Origin: JACRJW01 sp964359095
Lineage (GTDB): Bacteria > Patescibacteriota > Patescibacteriia > UBA9934 > GWF2-40-263
NCBI GenBank assembly: GCA_964359095.1
Contig: CAYHRJ010000016.1
Span: 1 to 19,113, forward strand
Reading direction: 5' to 3'
Length of the DNA: 19,113 nt
Positions 12,606 to 19,113 of this stretch are shown here, in pieces; position 1 is the first letter of the stretch, and every line of letters begins with the position of its first letter. Under the pieces are notes generated by a model that was not told the DNA's origin, searched no databases, and saw only the letters and a program-made list of their open reading frames with translations. Made by a program: the position numbers and the translations under genes.

Positions 12606-12782
12606 CTATTTATTACACTTCTGACACTTGCAACTCGTCATGACTCCTAATGCAGACAATCCAATAATCACGTATACGAGTCTTTCTATGGTTGGAGTGC
12701 CGCCAAATAATACGTTTTCAACGTTGAAGTTAAACGCGCCGACAAGACCCCAGTTAAGAGCGCCAATCCATACGAGAGTCAT
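12606..12782 (-). CDS. DUF378-family small membrane protein
   Basis: The 58 residues contain the DUF378 signature LVWIGALNWGLVGAFNF (3-19) and ERLVYVIIGLSALGVM (33-48), giving two membrane helices joined by NVENVLFGGTPTI. DUF378 proteins are small membrane proteins of unknown function found in many bacteria. The tail is SCKCQKCNK, three cysteines in CxCxxC spacing, not a usual feature of the family as I know it. The ATG at 12782 comes late: the codons just before it read HKVA, which resembles the normal start of the first helix, but no start codon lies further upstream in that frame before a TAA. There is no Shine-Dalgarno sequence. Confidence 0.8.
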   Translation of the reverse strand: MTLVWIGALNWGLVGAFNFNVENVLFGGTPTIERLVYVIIGLSALGVMTSCKCQKCNK

Positions 12783-12845
12783 CGCGACTTTATGAAAAAC
12801 GCACGGCTTTTGTGAAAACTTATGTTTGATTGGTTATGTGAATCT

Positions 12846-12875
12846 ATTCTACCACACGCGTCGGATCATACGCAA
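12846..12875 (-). promoter_or_regulatory. Candidate promoter of the DUF378 gene
   Basis: On the minus strand TGG-TAGAAT (extended -10; hexamer 12846-12851, 5 of 6) follows TTGCGT (12870-12875) with an 18-nt spacer. The leader to the ATG would be about 57 nt. The rest of 12783-12925 shows only a GGGCCC palindrome. Confidence 0.4.
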
Positions 12876-12925
12876 GACCACGTCAGAAAAGGGCCCGTGT
12901 CAATCTCAGTGAGACAAATAAGATA

Positions 12926-13318
12926 TTATTTTTGTTTTGGTTTTGCTGCCGCTAGCCCTCCCACAATAATCGCAACCACGTTAATCCAGTTGGCGTTGAT
13001 CACATTCCAATCGATGATGCTCGTCCAAGCATATCCATACACGGGCTTCACGAGAAACGCAGCCAGGACAAACATGAGAAACATCCATCCAAGCGATGTG
13101 GTAAAACGGGCTGACCAATTATTTTGCGCATTGCGAAAATATAAATAGCTGATGAGCAGCGCCCACAACGGTGTAAAAATGTTCGCGGCAATGTAGAGTG
13201 TTGGATTACCAGTGACCTGATAGGTGCTCACGATCACAAAGGAAATCGGATACCAAATGAGAAAGTACAAAAGAAAAAATCCGAACCAGCGCCGCGTGAA
13301 AAAAAATGATTGGTTCAT
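12926..13318 (-). CDS. Four-segment membrane protein of unknown family (130 aa)
   Basis: It has four hydrophobic segments, near residues 11-31, 40-62, 73-93 and 103-124, and a basic tail (AAAKPKQK). Aromatic residues are frequent, including the N-terminal SFFFTRRWFGFFLLYFLIWY. There is no lipobox or known motif. The ATG lies 9 nt after the stop of the permease gene, on the same strand, so the two are almost certainly cotranscribed and may be translationally coupled; no binding site is visible. An accessory role for the permease is possible but only suggested by position. Confidence 0.75.
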   Translation of the reverse strand: MNQSFFFTRRWFGFFLLYFLIWYPISFVIVSTYQVTGNPTLYIAANIFTPLWALLISYLYFRNAQNNWSARFTTSLGWMFLMFVLAAFLVKPVYGYAWTSIIDWNVINANWINVVAIIVGGLAAAKPKQK

Positions 13319-13327
13319 AAAAAAATC

Positions 13328-14470
13328 TTAGGAGAGCGTTTGAATGATTTCTACAAGCATGCCAACAAGGAAGACAACGATGAGCATCCACGTAAGCACA
13401 TCGGGAAAATTGATGCAGCGAGGTTCTTTACACAAACCGCGGCGACGCAGCACGAAATAACTCAGGACAATGAGAATGGCAAGTAGCCCACCAAAAATAC
13501 TTCCAACGAATCCGATGATCGCAATAAACTCGCGCATGCCAAGCGCAAACAACAGTATAGGAACAAGACTTGTTGCCAGCCACGCCTGACGATGCGATAA
13601 ACGAAAATCAAATTTCAAGATATTCAAAAGTTCCATGCCAAGAATCATGTAGATTGACAGAACAGTCATCACACCAAGAAGTGGCGCGAGAAAAGAAAAA
13701 GTTGTTCCGAGCGTCTGTGTTAATCCGTCAAAAGCTATCTGTGTTGTTCCATCTCCAGTCACTCCAACAACTGCAAGACTGAAGAAGGCATACAACACTA
13801 GAATCACGGACATCGAGATCACGATGGCGTGAGCTAACTCACGATTGTGTTTACTACCAAGCACATCTTTCATTTCAGGAACAATGCCAAACCCAGAAAG
13901 TGCAAACAAGAGGACGCCATAAGGAACAAACCAGTTGGAAGGTTGCACTGTAAAAAAAGCGCTCGGCGAAATGTGTGGGACGCTTGCAAGTACAACGAAC
14001 GCAAACAAGAACAGCAAAATGACCACCACACCAACCTCTGTGCGTGAAGCAAACCGAAGTCCTCCTGAAATAAGAACAGCGGCTACGATCCCAATCAAAT
14101 ACGAATGAGCCAAAGATGTGGTTCCAGTGACCAGGGAAAGAAACTGTCCACCAACTACCATGTACGCAAGCATGGCTCCCCAAACAGCGCAGGCCATCGC
14201 CACAAGAGCTAACCATTTAGAACGCGAACCGAGATAGATTTCGATGTAGCGCACAAGTCTATGCCGACCAGGAGTCGCCATAACGACCTCAGCGAACATG
14301 AGCTGCAAAACCGTGAGACATCCACCCAGAACGAGAAGTTCAAGAAGCCCGATCCCCACCCCCGATTGCGCAAACGCATACGGCAAGCCAAAAACCCCCA
14401 CGCCAACTATGGCGCCAATCATCAGACCAACGGATCGTAAAAAGGGAACGTTAAGGTGTGTCACATTCAT
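13328..14470 (-). CDS. Amino acid permease, aromatic amino acid/AAAP-type family
   Basis: A 380-residue transporter with about eleven membrane helices. The first helix carries GLMIGAIVGVGVFGLPYAFA, the glycine-rich substrate-binding motif of the Trp/Tyr permease and AAAP families, followed by QSGVGIGLLELLVLGG. PYGVLLFALSGFGIVPEM (about 185-202) is the second family signature in the sixth helix region. It probably imports an amino acid by ion symport across the cytoplasmic membrane, fitting an organism that cannot make its own amino acids. The ATG at 14470 is chosen over the TTG two codons upstream. A perfect extended -10, TGCTATAAT, lies 17 nt upstream. It is divergent from dnaB with 74 nt between starts, and a 130-residue membrane protein follows in the same operon. 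The substrate cannot be named. Confidence 0.85.
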   Translation of the reverse strand: MNVTHLNVPFLRSVGLMIGAIVGVGVFGLPYAFAQSGVGIGLLELLVLGGCLTVLQLMFAEVVMATPGRHRLVRYIEIYLGSRSKWLALVAMACAVWGAMLAYMVVGGQFLSLVTGTTSLAHSYLIGIVAAVLISGGLRFASRTEVGVVVILLFLFAFVVLASVPHISPSAFFTVQPSNWFVPYGVLLFALSGFGIVPEMKDVLGSKHNRELAHAIVISMSVILVLYAFFSLAVVGVTGDGTTQIAFDGLTQTLGTTFSFLAPLLGVMTVLSIYMILGMELLNILKFDFRLSHRQAWLATSLVPILLFALGMREFIAIIGFVGSIFGGLLAILIVLSYFVLRRRGLCKEPRCINFPDVLTWMLIVVFLVGMLVEIIQTLS

Positions 14471-14487
14471 CCACAAGTTTCGCTCAG

Positions 14488-14496
14488 ATTATAGCA
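14488..14496 (-). promoter_or_regulatory. Extended -10 promoter of the permease gene
   Basis: The minus strand reads TGC-TATAAT, a perfect consensus -10 with TGN extension, 17 nt before the ATG. No good -35 is seen, as expected for extended -10 promoters. Confidence 0.7.
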
Positions 14497-14506
14497 TATT
14501 CGATCC

Positions 14507-14534
14507 TTGCTTCTCATCTGGTGCGTGCTAAGAT
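14507..14534 (+). promoter_or_regulatory. Promoter of dnaB
   Basis: TTGCTT (14507-14512), a 16-nt spacer and TGC-TAAGAT (-10 at 14529-14534) end 10 nt before the dnaB ATG. A transcript from here would have at most about 4 nt of leader. Confidence 0.5.
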
Positions 14535-14544
14535 GCGTGGCGTT

Positions 14545-16017
14545 ATGGTAAAGGAACGCATTCCTCCACACAACCTTGAGGCAGAACAATCACTGCTTGG
14601 CTGTCTTTTGATCGACAAGGACGCAATCATCAAAGTTGCCGACGGTGTACACGGTGAAGATTTTTATCGCGAAGCACATCAGAAAATTTTTGAAGCTGTT
14701 CTCCAGTTGTTTGAACGACACGATCCGATTGACATTCTCTCTGTTGGAAATCGACTCGAGGAACAGGGACTGACAGCTCGCGTCGGCGGTCGTGCATACC
14801 TCGTGGAACTTTCAAACATGGTTCCGACGTCTGCTCACGTCGTGCACTACGGTGAGATCGTTCAAAAAAAAGCCACGCTTCGACGACTGCTCACTGCGGC
14901 TTCAGAAATCACCACGATTGGGTTTGATGAAGATGAAGACGTGGAAATGTCAATCGATGCAGCTGAGCGTGCGCTGTTCAATGTCTCTGAGAAATACAAC
15001 AAGCAAACATTTGTTTCAATTCGAAGCGTACTGCACGATGCGTTCGATCGCATTGATGAACTTCACAAAGGACATGGAAAACTACGAGGAGTTACCACAG
15101 GATTCAACGAGCTCGACAACTTGTTGGCCGGACTCCAAAAATCTGATCTTGTGATTTTGGCTGCGCGTCCATCTGTTGGCAAAACTTCGCTGGCGCTCGA
15201 CATCGCGCGCAAAATTGGCGTAGAAACAAAAATCCCTGTTGGATTCTTTTCACTTGAAATGTCTAAAGAACAACTGGTTGATCGCATGATCTGTGCACAG
15301 GCGAACGTGGACTTGTGGAAGTTGCGAACAGGACGTCTTTCTGATGCAGACGATGACTTTCCACGCATCGGACATGCTCTGGGTGAATTGTCCGAAGCGC
15401 CAATTTTTATCGACGACAGCGCCACACTCAACGTCATGCAATTGCGCACCAAGGCACGACGACTAAAGACGGAACATGGACTTGGTCTCATTGTTGTCGA
15501 TTATCTCCAGCTTATGGAAGGTCGATCACGCAAAGGATCAGACAACCGCGTACAAGAAGTTTCCGAAATCTCACGCGGACTTAAACAGATTGCGAAAGAA
15601 CTCAACGTCCCAGTGCTGGCTCTTGCTCAACTCTCTCGTGCTGTTGAACTAAACAAGCCTGCGATTCCTCGGCTCTCTCACTTGCGCGATTCAGGCTCGA
15701 TCGAACAGGACGCGGACGTTGTGCTGTTTATTTATCGCAAGGCGGCTGACAGGGGTTACCGTACAGAAGACATTCCACCAGAGGAGGTGAACATCGCCGA
15801 GATCCACATCGCCAAACACCGCAACGGCCCCACAGGTATGGTGAGACTCTTCTTTGAAAAAAAACGCGCGTCATTCATGAACCTCGAAACACGCCACGGC
15901 GCCCCACCTCCGCCCGCAGCCAAGGAATCTGAAGTCGGAGGATTCGCTCCTTTCGCCGCCGCTCCTCGCAAAGAATTTGCTGCGCCACCAATAGATCCTA
16001 ATCCTGGGAGGTTGTAG
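14545..16017 (+). CDS. dnaB: Replicative DNA helicase
   Basis: A 490-residue hexameric helicase that unwinds DNA at the replication fork. The N-terminal domain begins MVKERIPPHNLEAEQSLLGC and is joined by a linker to the RecA-type domain. That domain has Walker A AARPSVGKTSLALDIA (206-221), FFSLEMSKEQLVDRMI with catalytic E238, Walker B LIVVDYLQLM (315-324), and the arginine-finger region SHLRDSGSIEQDADVV (378-393). The C-terminus after the MNLETRHG stretch is proline/alanine-rich and ends PNPGRL, with the stop codon supplied by a heptamer repeat. I chose the ATG at 14545 because it matches the family start; the frame is open further upstream but overlaps the divergent promoter. There is no Shine-Dalgarno sequence. 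No intein is present. Confidence 0.96.
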   Translation: MVKERIPPHNLEAEQSLLGCLLIDKDAIIKVADGVHGEDFYREAHQKIFEAVLQLFERHDPIDILSVGNRLEEQGLTARVGGRAYLVELSNMVPTSAHVVHYGEIVQKKATLRRLLTAASEITTIGFDEDEDVEMSIDAAERALFNVSEKYNKQTFVSIRSVLHDAFDRIDELHKGHGKLRGVTTGFNELDNLLAGLQKSDLVILAARPSVGKTSLALDIARKIGVETKIPVGFFSLEMSKEQLVDRMICAQANVDLWKLRTGRLSDADDDFPRIGHALGELSEAPIFIDDSATLNVMQLRTKARRLKTEHGLGLIVVDYLQLMEGRSRKGSDNRVQEVSEISRGLKQIAKELNVPVLALAQLSRAVELNKPAIPRLSHLRDSGSIEQDADVVLFIYRKAADRGYRTEDIPPEEVNIAEIHIAKHRNGPTGMVRLFFEKKRASFMNLETRHGAPPPPAAKESEVGGFAPFAAAPRKEFAAPPIDPNPGRL

Positions 16018-16087
16018 GTAGTAGGTGGTCGAAATCCGGAACCACCTTATCTACCTTATCCACCTTCCCACCTTATCTACCTTATTC
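16008..16087. repeat. Heptamer-array hairpin repeat, copy 3, with 8/9-nt array
   Basis: Left arm: three 7-nt units, AGGTTGT AGGTAGT AGGTGGT. The core GAAATCCGGAAC (16031-16042) matches the core of copies 1 and 2. The right part is an array of CCACCTTAT and CTACCTTAT units (16042-16087). The dnaB stop codon (16015-16017) lies in the first heptamer. The array forms the leader region of ybaB, which has no other recognisable signal. Confidence 0.8.
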
Positions 16088-16099
16088 CCTCCCCCATCT

Positions 16100-16405
16100 A
16101 TGTTCTCCAAGCTCAAACACATCAGAGCTCTCAAGCAGCAAGGTAAAACGATGCAAAACGAACTCGCGACCGTTGAACAGGAAGGTTCGGCTGCGTGGGG
16201 AAAAGTAAAGATGACGGTGAATGGAAATCGTGAGCTCTTGGCTGTGAGCATCGACGACTCCATGATGAGTGATAAGAAAAAACTTGAGGAGGCGATCAAG
16301 GATGCTTTTAAAGATGCCACGGGCATGAAGTTCCAAATGAAGCTCGCGAAGAAGATGCAAGACATGGGCGGCATGGATATGCTTAAAAAATTTGGCGGCG
16401 GATAA
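16100..16405 (+). CDS. ybaB: YbaB/EbfC-family nucleoid-associated protein
   Basis: A 101-residue protein of the YbaB/EbfC family, dimeric DNA-binding proteins usually encoded next to recR. It begins MFSKLKHIRALKQQGKTMQN, a basic helix. A central strand region follows (WGKVKMTVNGNRELLAVSID, about 33-52), then DDSMMSDKKKLEEAIKDAF and an amphipathic helix with MKLAKKMQDMGGMDMLKKF. The N-terminal helix is more basic than usual, while the strands and the DKKKLEE helix match the family. I chose the ATG at 16100; the open frame further upstream is read through a repeat array and cannot be genuine. recR follows after a 127-bp inverted repeat, in the conserved ybaB-recR order. Confidence 0.9.
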   Translation: MFSKLKHIRALKQQGKTMQNELATVEQEGSAAWGKVKMTVNGNRELLAVSIDDSMMSDKKKLEEAIKDAFKDATGMKFQMKLAKKMQDMGGMDMLKKFGGG

Positions 16406-16408
16406 TCA

Positions 16409-16535
16409 GAGAGCTCTGCAAAACGAGAAAATTTTCTTTCATGGGGGACGAGATGAAGGAAATGACTGCAAAGCAGCATTTCCTGAAACAGTGGGGTCCC
16501 CATGAAAGTAAATTTTCTCGTTTTGCAGAGCTCTC
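16409..16535. repeat. 127-bp long inverted repeat (40-bp arms) between ybaB and recR
   Basis: The left arm 16409-16449 and right arm 16496-16535 are reverse complements apart from one mismatch and one extra G. Both ends read GAGAGCTCTGC. The loop contains a second hairpin, GGAAATG-A-CTGC, loop AAA, GCAG-CATTTCC (16458-16483). The element starts 3 nt after the ybaB stop and ends 6 nt before the recR ATG. There is no flanking target duplication and no T-run. Confidence 0.95.
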
Positions 16536-16541
16536 CCTCGT

Positions 16542-17144
16542 ATGCGTCGCTTCCCCGAACCCATTACGAATCTCGTCGCGGCGTTTGCGCGACTGCCTGG
16601 CGTGGGGCCCAAGACGGCCCTGCGTTATGTTTTTTATTTGCTTCAGCAGCCGAAGGCAGATCTGGAAGTGATGGCGCGCGCGCTCATCCAACTGGGAGAA
16701 CGCATCCAATCCTGCCCGCGCTGCTTCACCTACACCGAGGCGCAGATGTGTGAAATCTGTCTGGATCCAAAACGCGACAGCAAGATCTTGTGCGTGGTTG
16801 AAGAAGCCCGAGATATTTCCACGATCGAATCCACCGGAGGCTACAACGGTCTTTATCATGTGATGGGTGGTTCGCTGAACCCGATCGAGGGAATCACCCA
16901 AGACGTCATTCGTTTCCGTGAATTAAAAAATCGCATCGAGACAGAACCTGGAATCAAGGAAGTCATCCTCGCCCTCTCCCCAACCACCCAAGGTGAAACC
17001 ACGATTCTCTTCCTACAAAAACAACTCGCTCCCCTCGTCCCCACTCTCACTCGCCTCGCCCGCGGCCTCCCCATGGGTGCGACGCTAGAATTCGCCGATG
17101 AGGTCACGCTGGGAGATGCACTCAAGGGGAGAAAGAAATTGTAA
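16542..17144 (+). CDS. recR: Recombination mediator protein RecR
   Basis: RecR loads RecA at gaps with RecO or RecF. The 200 residues show the helix-hairpin-helix ARLPGVGPKTALRYVFYLL (16-34), a four-cysteine zinc finger (CPRC at 58-61 and CEIC at 70-73), and the Toprim domain starting ILCVVEEARDISTIESTGGY (82-101), with GLYHVMGGSLNPIEGI. The C-terminal part includes ALSPTTQGETTILFLQKQL and RLARGLPMGATLEFADEVTL, the Walker-B-like end of the family. All expected residues are present and the length is typical. The ATG at 16542 lies 6 nt after the long inverted repeat, so the hairpin may affect access to the start. A short hairpin with six T follows the stop. Confidence 0.96.
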   Translation: MRRFPEPITNLVAAFARLPGVGPKTALRYVFYLLQQPKADLEVMARALIQLGERIQSCPRCFTYTEAQMCEICLDPKRDSKILCVVEEARDISTIESTGGYNGLYHVMGGSLNPIEGITQDVIRFRELKNRIETEPGIKEVILALSPTTQGETTILFLQKQLAPLVPTLTRLARGLPMGATLEFADEVTLGDALKGRKKL

Positions 17145-17169
17145 AGCGGGGGCCAACTCTCGCTTTTTT
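17143..17169 (+). terminator. Probable terminator after recR
   Basis: AAAGCG (17143-17148, overlapping the stop codon) pairs with CGCTTT (17161-17166), with a 12-nt loop, inside a run of six T (17164-17169). The stem is short, so strength is uncertain. Confidence 0.5.
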
Positions 17170-18949
17170 ACTGAATAAACCCACCCGCCTGGATCTCCCA
17201 GAGTTTTTTGTAGATGTTGTCTTTTTTGCGCAGCAGCTGGGCGTGGGTACCGGAATCGACGACCTGGCCGTTGTCGATCACCAAGATACGATCCATCTTC
17301 ATGATCGTGGAGAGACGATGCGCGATGACAATGGTTGTCTTGTCGCGCATGAGTTCCGAGAGCGCTTCCTGAATGAGCGCCTCGGACTCAGAGTCCAAGC
17401 TCGATGTCGCCTCGTCCAGAACCAAGATCGGTGCGTTCTTGAGGATCGCGCGGGCGATCGCCACACGCTGACGTTCACCGCCGGAAAGCTTCACACCGCG
17501 TTCGCCGACGTACGTGTTGTACCCATCTTGCAAGCCTTCAATGAACTCGTGCGCGTGAGCTTTCTTCGCCGCCTCCATCACTTCTTCGTCCGTCGCCTCG
17601 CGTCGGCCGTAGCGGATGTTGTCCATGATCGAGCGATGGAACAAGATCGGCTCTTGAGGAACAAGGGCGATATTCGCGCGTAGACTCTCCTGTGTCACCT
17701 TGGCGATGATCTGGTTACCGACCAAGATCTTCCCGCGCTCCACATCGTAAAATCGAAACAGAAGTTTCGTGATCGTTGACTTCCCTGCCCCAGACGGTCC
17801 CACGAGTGCGATCTTTTCCCCAGGCTCGATCACGAAACTCATGTCACGCAACACACGGCGTGTCTGGTTGAAGCTGAAGTAGACGTGTTGAAACTCAATG
17901 CGTCCCGTTTGAACCTGGAGTTCCTTTGCGCCCCGTGAGTCCACAACCTCAGGTGTCTCTTTCAGAATTTGTACCATCTCATCTGCCTCGGCGAGCGCAG
18001 TGAACGTATGTCGTATTGCTCGACCGAAATCCCAAATCTTAAAGAAGATGCCCAGGAGTATTCCTTGAATGAGCGCGAAATCTCCTATGGTGAGAAGCCC
18101 CTGCTGCCAAAGTTTGATGGCCGCATACATCATCACAAACTCGATCACGAACATGAATGCGGACTGAAAAGCATCCATGTATTCTCCAAGCCGCCACGTA
18201 AACATCTGAGCTTTTCGCATTCTTTCTGTGACCTCACGAAAAATATCATTTTCAAACAGACGGCCAGTAAACGTCTTTACCGTGATGGCATTGGTGATGG
18301 AGTCGGCCAGAACACCGCCTGCCTCCGAATCGATCGCCGCACTCTGAAAATCGTATTTCAGTTTCCAACGGGCGTAGACCAAATTCAGGGAAAGGAAAAA
18401 CACGACCCACACAAGAAGGATGCCAGAAAGCGCTGGGCTTCTGGTAAAAAGCACAACCAGATTTCCGATCAAGGCGATCGTGAGAGGAACGAAGTGAAAC
18501 TCGATTTGATCGGCAATATTCTCGAAGGCTCGGCCGAGTCGATGCACCTTTCTCACGAGAGATCCGGCAAAATTGTTCGCGAAGAATCGATACGAATGTG
18601 TGTGCAGATACGAGAGTGATGTCTGTTCCAAATCCACGATGATGCGCGGTTGAAACCATGTGGTGATGAGTGAGGCCGCTCTCCAACAGAGCCATTCAAC
18701 CCCATGAAGGCCGGCAACGACCATAATCGTCCCGACCAAGAGTGTGGCGACCGTTTCGCTTCCCGATGAAAGTTCTCCGGAGAGGAGATCGAAAAACCGT
18801 TTATAGAAAAGCGGTACGACAACGTTAACCACATTGGCAAACGCAATCAAAAAAAGCATGATGAACGCGCTCCATTTGTAGCGACTGACGTGTTGCCAAA
18901 AGACTTGGAACACGTCGCGCGTATGAATTTTTTGATCTGTGTGTTTCAT
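17168..18949 (-). CDS. ABC exporter, fused membrane and ATPase domains
   Basis: A 593-residue type-IV (exporter) ABC protein, expected to act as a homodimer in the cytoplasmic membrane. Residues 1-320 hold six membrane helices, including KWSAFIMLFLIAFANVV (25-41) and WVVFFLSLNLVYARW (181-195). The ATPase domain has Walker A GPSGAGKST (384-392), Q-loop Q432 in VPQEP, signature LSGGERQRVAIARAI (488-502), Walker B ILVLDEATSSLD (508-519) and H-loop H544 in IAHRLST. All catalytic residues are intact. The closest families are lipid A/MsbA-like and multidrug exporters; the substrate cannot be predicted. The ATG at 18949 has no binding site. It is convergent with recR, sharing the terminator region, and no partner half-transporter lies in the window. 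Confidence 0.93.
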   Translation of the reverse strand: MKHTDQKIHTRDVFQVFWQHVSRYKWSAFIMLFLIAFANVVNVVVPLFYKRFFDLLSGELSSGSETVATLLVGTIMVVAGLHGVEWLCWRAASLITTWFQPRIIVDLEQTSLSYLHTHSYRFFANNFAGSLVRKVHRLGRAFENIADQIEFHFVPLTIALIGNLVVLFTRSPALSGILLVWVVFFLSLNLVYARWKLKYDFQSAAIDSEAGGVLADSITNAITVKTFTGRLFENDIFREVTERMRKAQMFTWRLGEYMDAFQSAFMFVIEFVMMYAAIKLWQQGLLTIGDFALIQGILLGIFFKIWDFGRAIRHTFTALAEADEMVQILKETPEVVDSRGAKELQVQTGRIEFQHVYFSFNQTRRVLRDMSFVIEPGEKIALVGPSGAGKSTITKLLFRFYDVERGKILVGNQIIAKVTQESLRANIALVPQEPILFHRSIMDNIRYGRREATDEEVMEAAKKAHAHEFIEGLQDGYNTYVGERGVKLSGGERQRVAIARAILKNAPILVLDEATSSLDSESEALIQEALSELMRDKTTIVIAHRLSTIMKMDRILVIDNGQVVDSGTHAQLLRKKDNIYKKLWEIQAGGFIQ

Positions 18950-18964
18950 AAAAATTGATTCAAA

Positions 18965-18978
18965 GGGCCTTCAGGCCC
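18965..18978. other. Perfect 14-bp palindromic hairpin upstream of the ABC gene
   Basis: GGGCCT, loop TC, AGGCCC. On the minus strand it is followed by TTTGAATC, a weak terminator-like end for an upstream gene, or a regulatory hairpin before the ABC gene. Confidence 0.35.
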
Positions 18979-19060
18979 GTTCTGCAGTTTCGAGCAAACG
19001 CCCCTGCCACGTCGGTCGCGACCGCCGTGGCCGGCCCGCCGTCGCTGACGCTTTGGTTGG

Positions 19061-19085
19061 TCCACCGAAGCCATGCGAAGGTGGG
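19061..19085. repeat. Second copy of the TCCACC...GGTGG hairpin repeat at the window end
   Basis: TCCACC (19061-19066), GAAGC, CAT, GCGAAGG and TGGG closely match the unit at 11435-11460. The surrounding 18980-19113 is strongly GC-rich and holds no gene I can support. A minus-strand frame is open to the window edge but reads as low-complexity repeat translation. Confidence 0.5.
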
Positions 19086-19113
19086 CCCCCCCGACGGGTA
19101 GCGTTGGGTTGGG

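Noticed and set aside
16025..16099. An N-terminal extension of YbaB
   Set aside because: The extra residues are translated from repeat units; the family begins at MFSKLK.
16409..16535. The long inverted repeat as a terminator or an IS remnant with a transposase
   Set aside because: There is no T-run after the stem, no coding capacity in the 46-nt loop, and no target-site duplication at the edges.
1..19113. tRNA, rRNA or riboswitch genes
   Set aside because: I looked for cloverleaf-like folds, rRNA motifs and known riboswitch cores by eye and found none; short RNAs could still be missed.

Overview
The window looks like part of a chromosome from an uncultivated bacterium, most likely a member of the Patescibacteria (Candidate Phyla Radiation, Parcubacteria-like). 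The reasons are compact housekeeping genes, many small membrane proteins with no recognisable family, very short gaps and overlapping genes, frequent absence of Shine-Dalgarno sequences, and several families of short hairpin repeats that run into gene ends. This placement is an inference; no rRNA gene is present. The 100-N run at 12427-12526 shows this is a scaffolded draft assembly.

Layout. 1-1316: a membrane protein with no good start, a HigB/HigA-type toxin-antitoxin pair with its own promoter, and a 53-residue membrane protein. 1354-4143 (minus strand): hpf, murB and murC; murC and murB overlap by 4 nt, and hairpin arrays of about 7-nt repeats flank the genes. 4268-8561 (minus strand): an uncharacterised block holding a 432-residue probable beta-propeller protein, a 172-residue lipoprotein and a 721-residue multi-pass membrane protein with a two-copy cysteine motif at its C-terminus; two strong terminators separate the genes. 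8695-11466: one-carbon metabolism (glyA, folD) with rdgB between them; rdgB converges on and overlaps glyA, and diverges from folD across overlapping -10 elements. 11585-13318: an orphan 110-residue protein, a possible 27-residue membrane peptide, a gene made of 46-residue repeats interrupted by the assembly gap, a DUF378 protein and a four-segment membrane protein. 13328-17144: an aromatic-type amino acid permease divergent from dnaB, then ybaB and recR separated by a near-perfect 40-bp inverted repeat. 17168-18949: a fused ABC exporter. The last 160 bases are GC-rich and carry a second copy of a hairpin repeat that also encodes the FolD tail.

How the genes fit together. MurC and MurB carry out successive steps of UDP-MurNAc-peptide synthesis. 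GlyA makes 5,10-methylene-THF, which FolD interconverts. DnaB, RecR and YbaB belong to replication and repair, RdgB cleans the nucleotide pool, and HPF stores ribosomes. The block 4268-8561 and the repeat-protein gene are the parts without a known role.

The most interesting signals are (1) repeat families that supply stop codons, coding tails and possibly promoters of core genes (murB, murC, dnaB, folD); (2) a recurring extended -10 box TGCTANNAT placed 8-10 nt before start codons, suggesting leaderless mRNAs; (3) the 127-bp hairpin between ybaB and recR; (4) the 46-residue repeat protein hidden by the assembly gap; and (5) the cysteine-motif membrane protein with its neighbouring lipoprotein.
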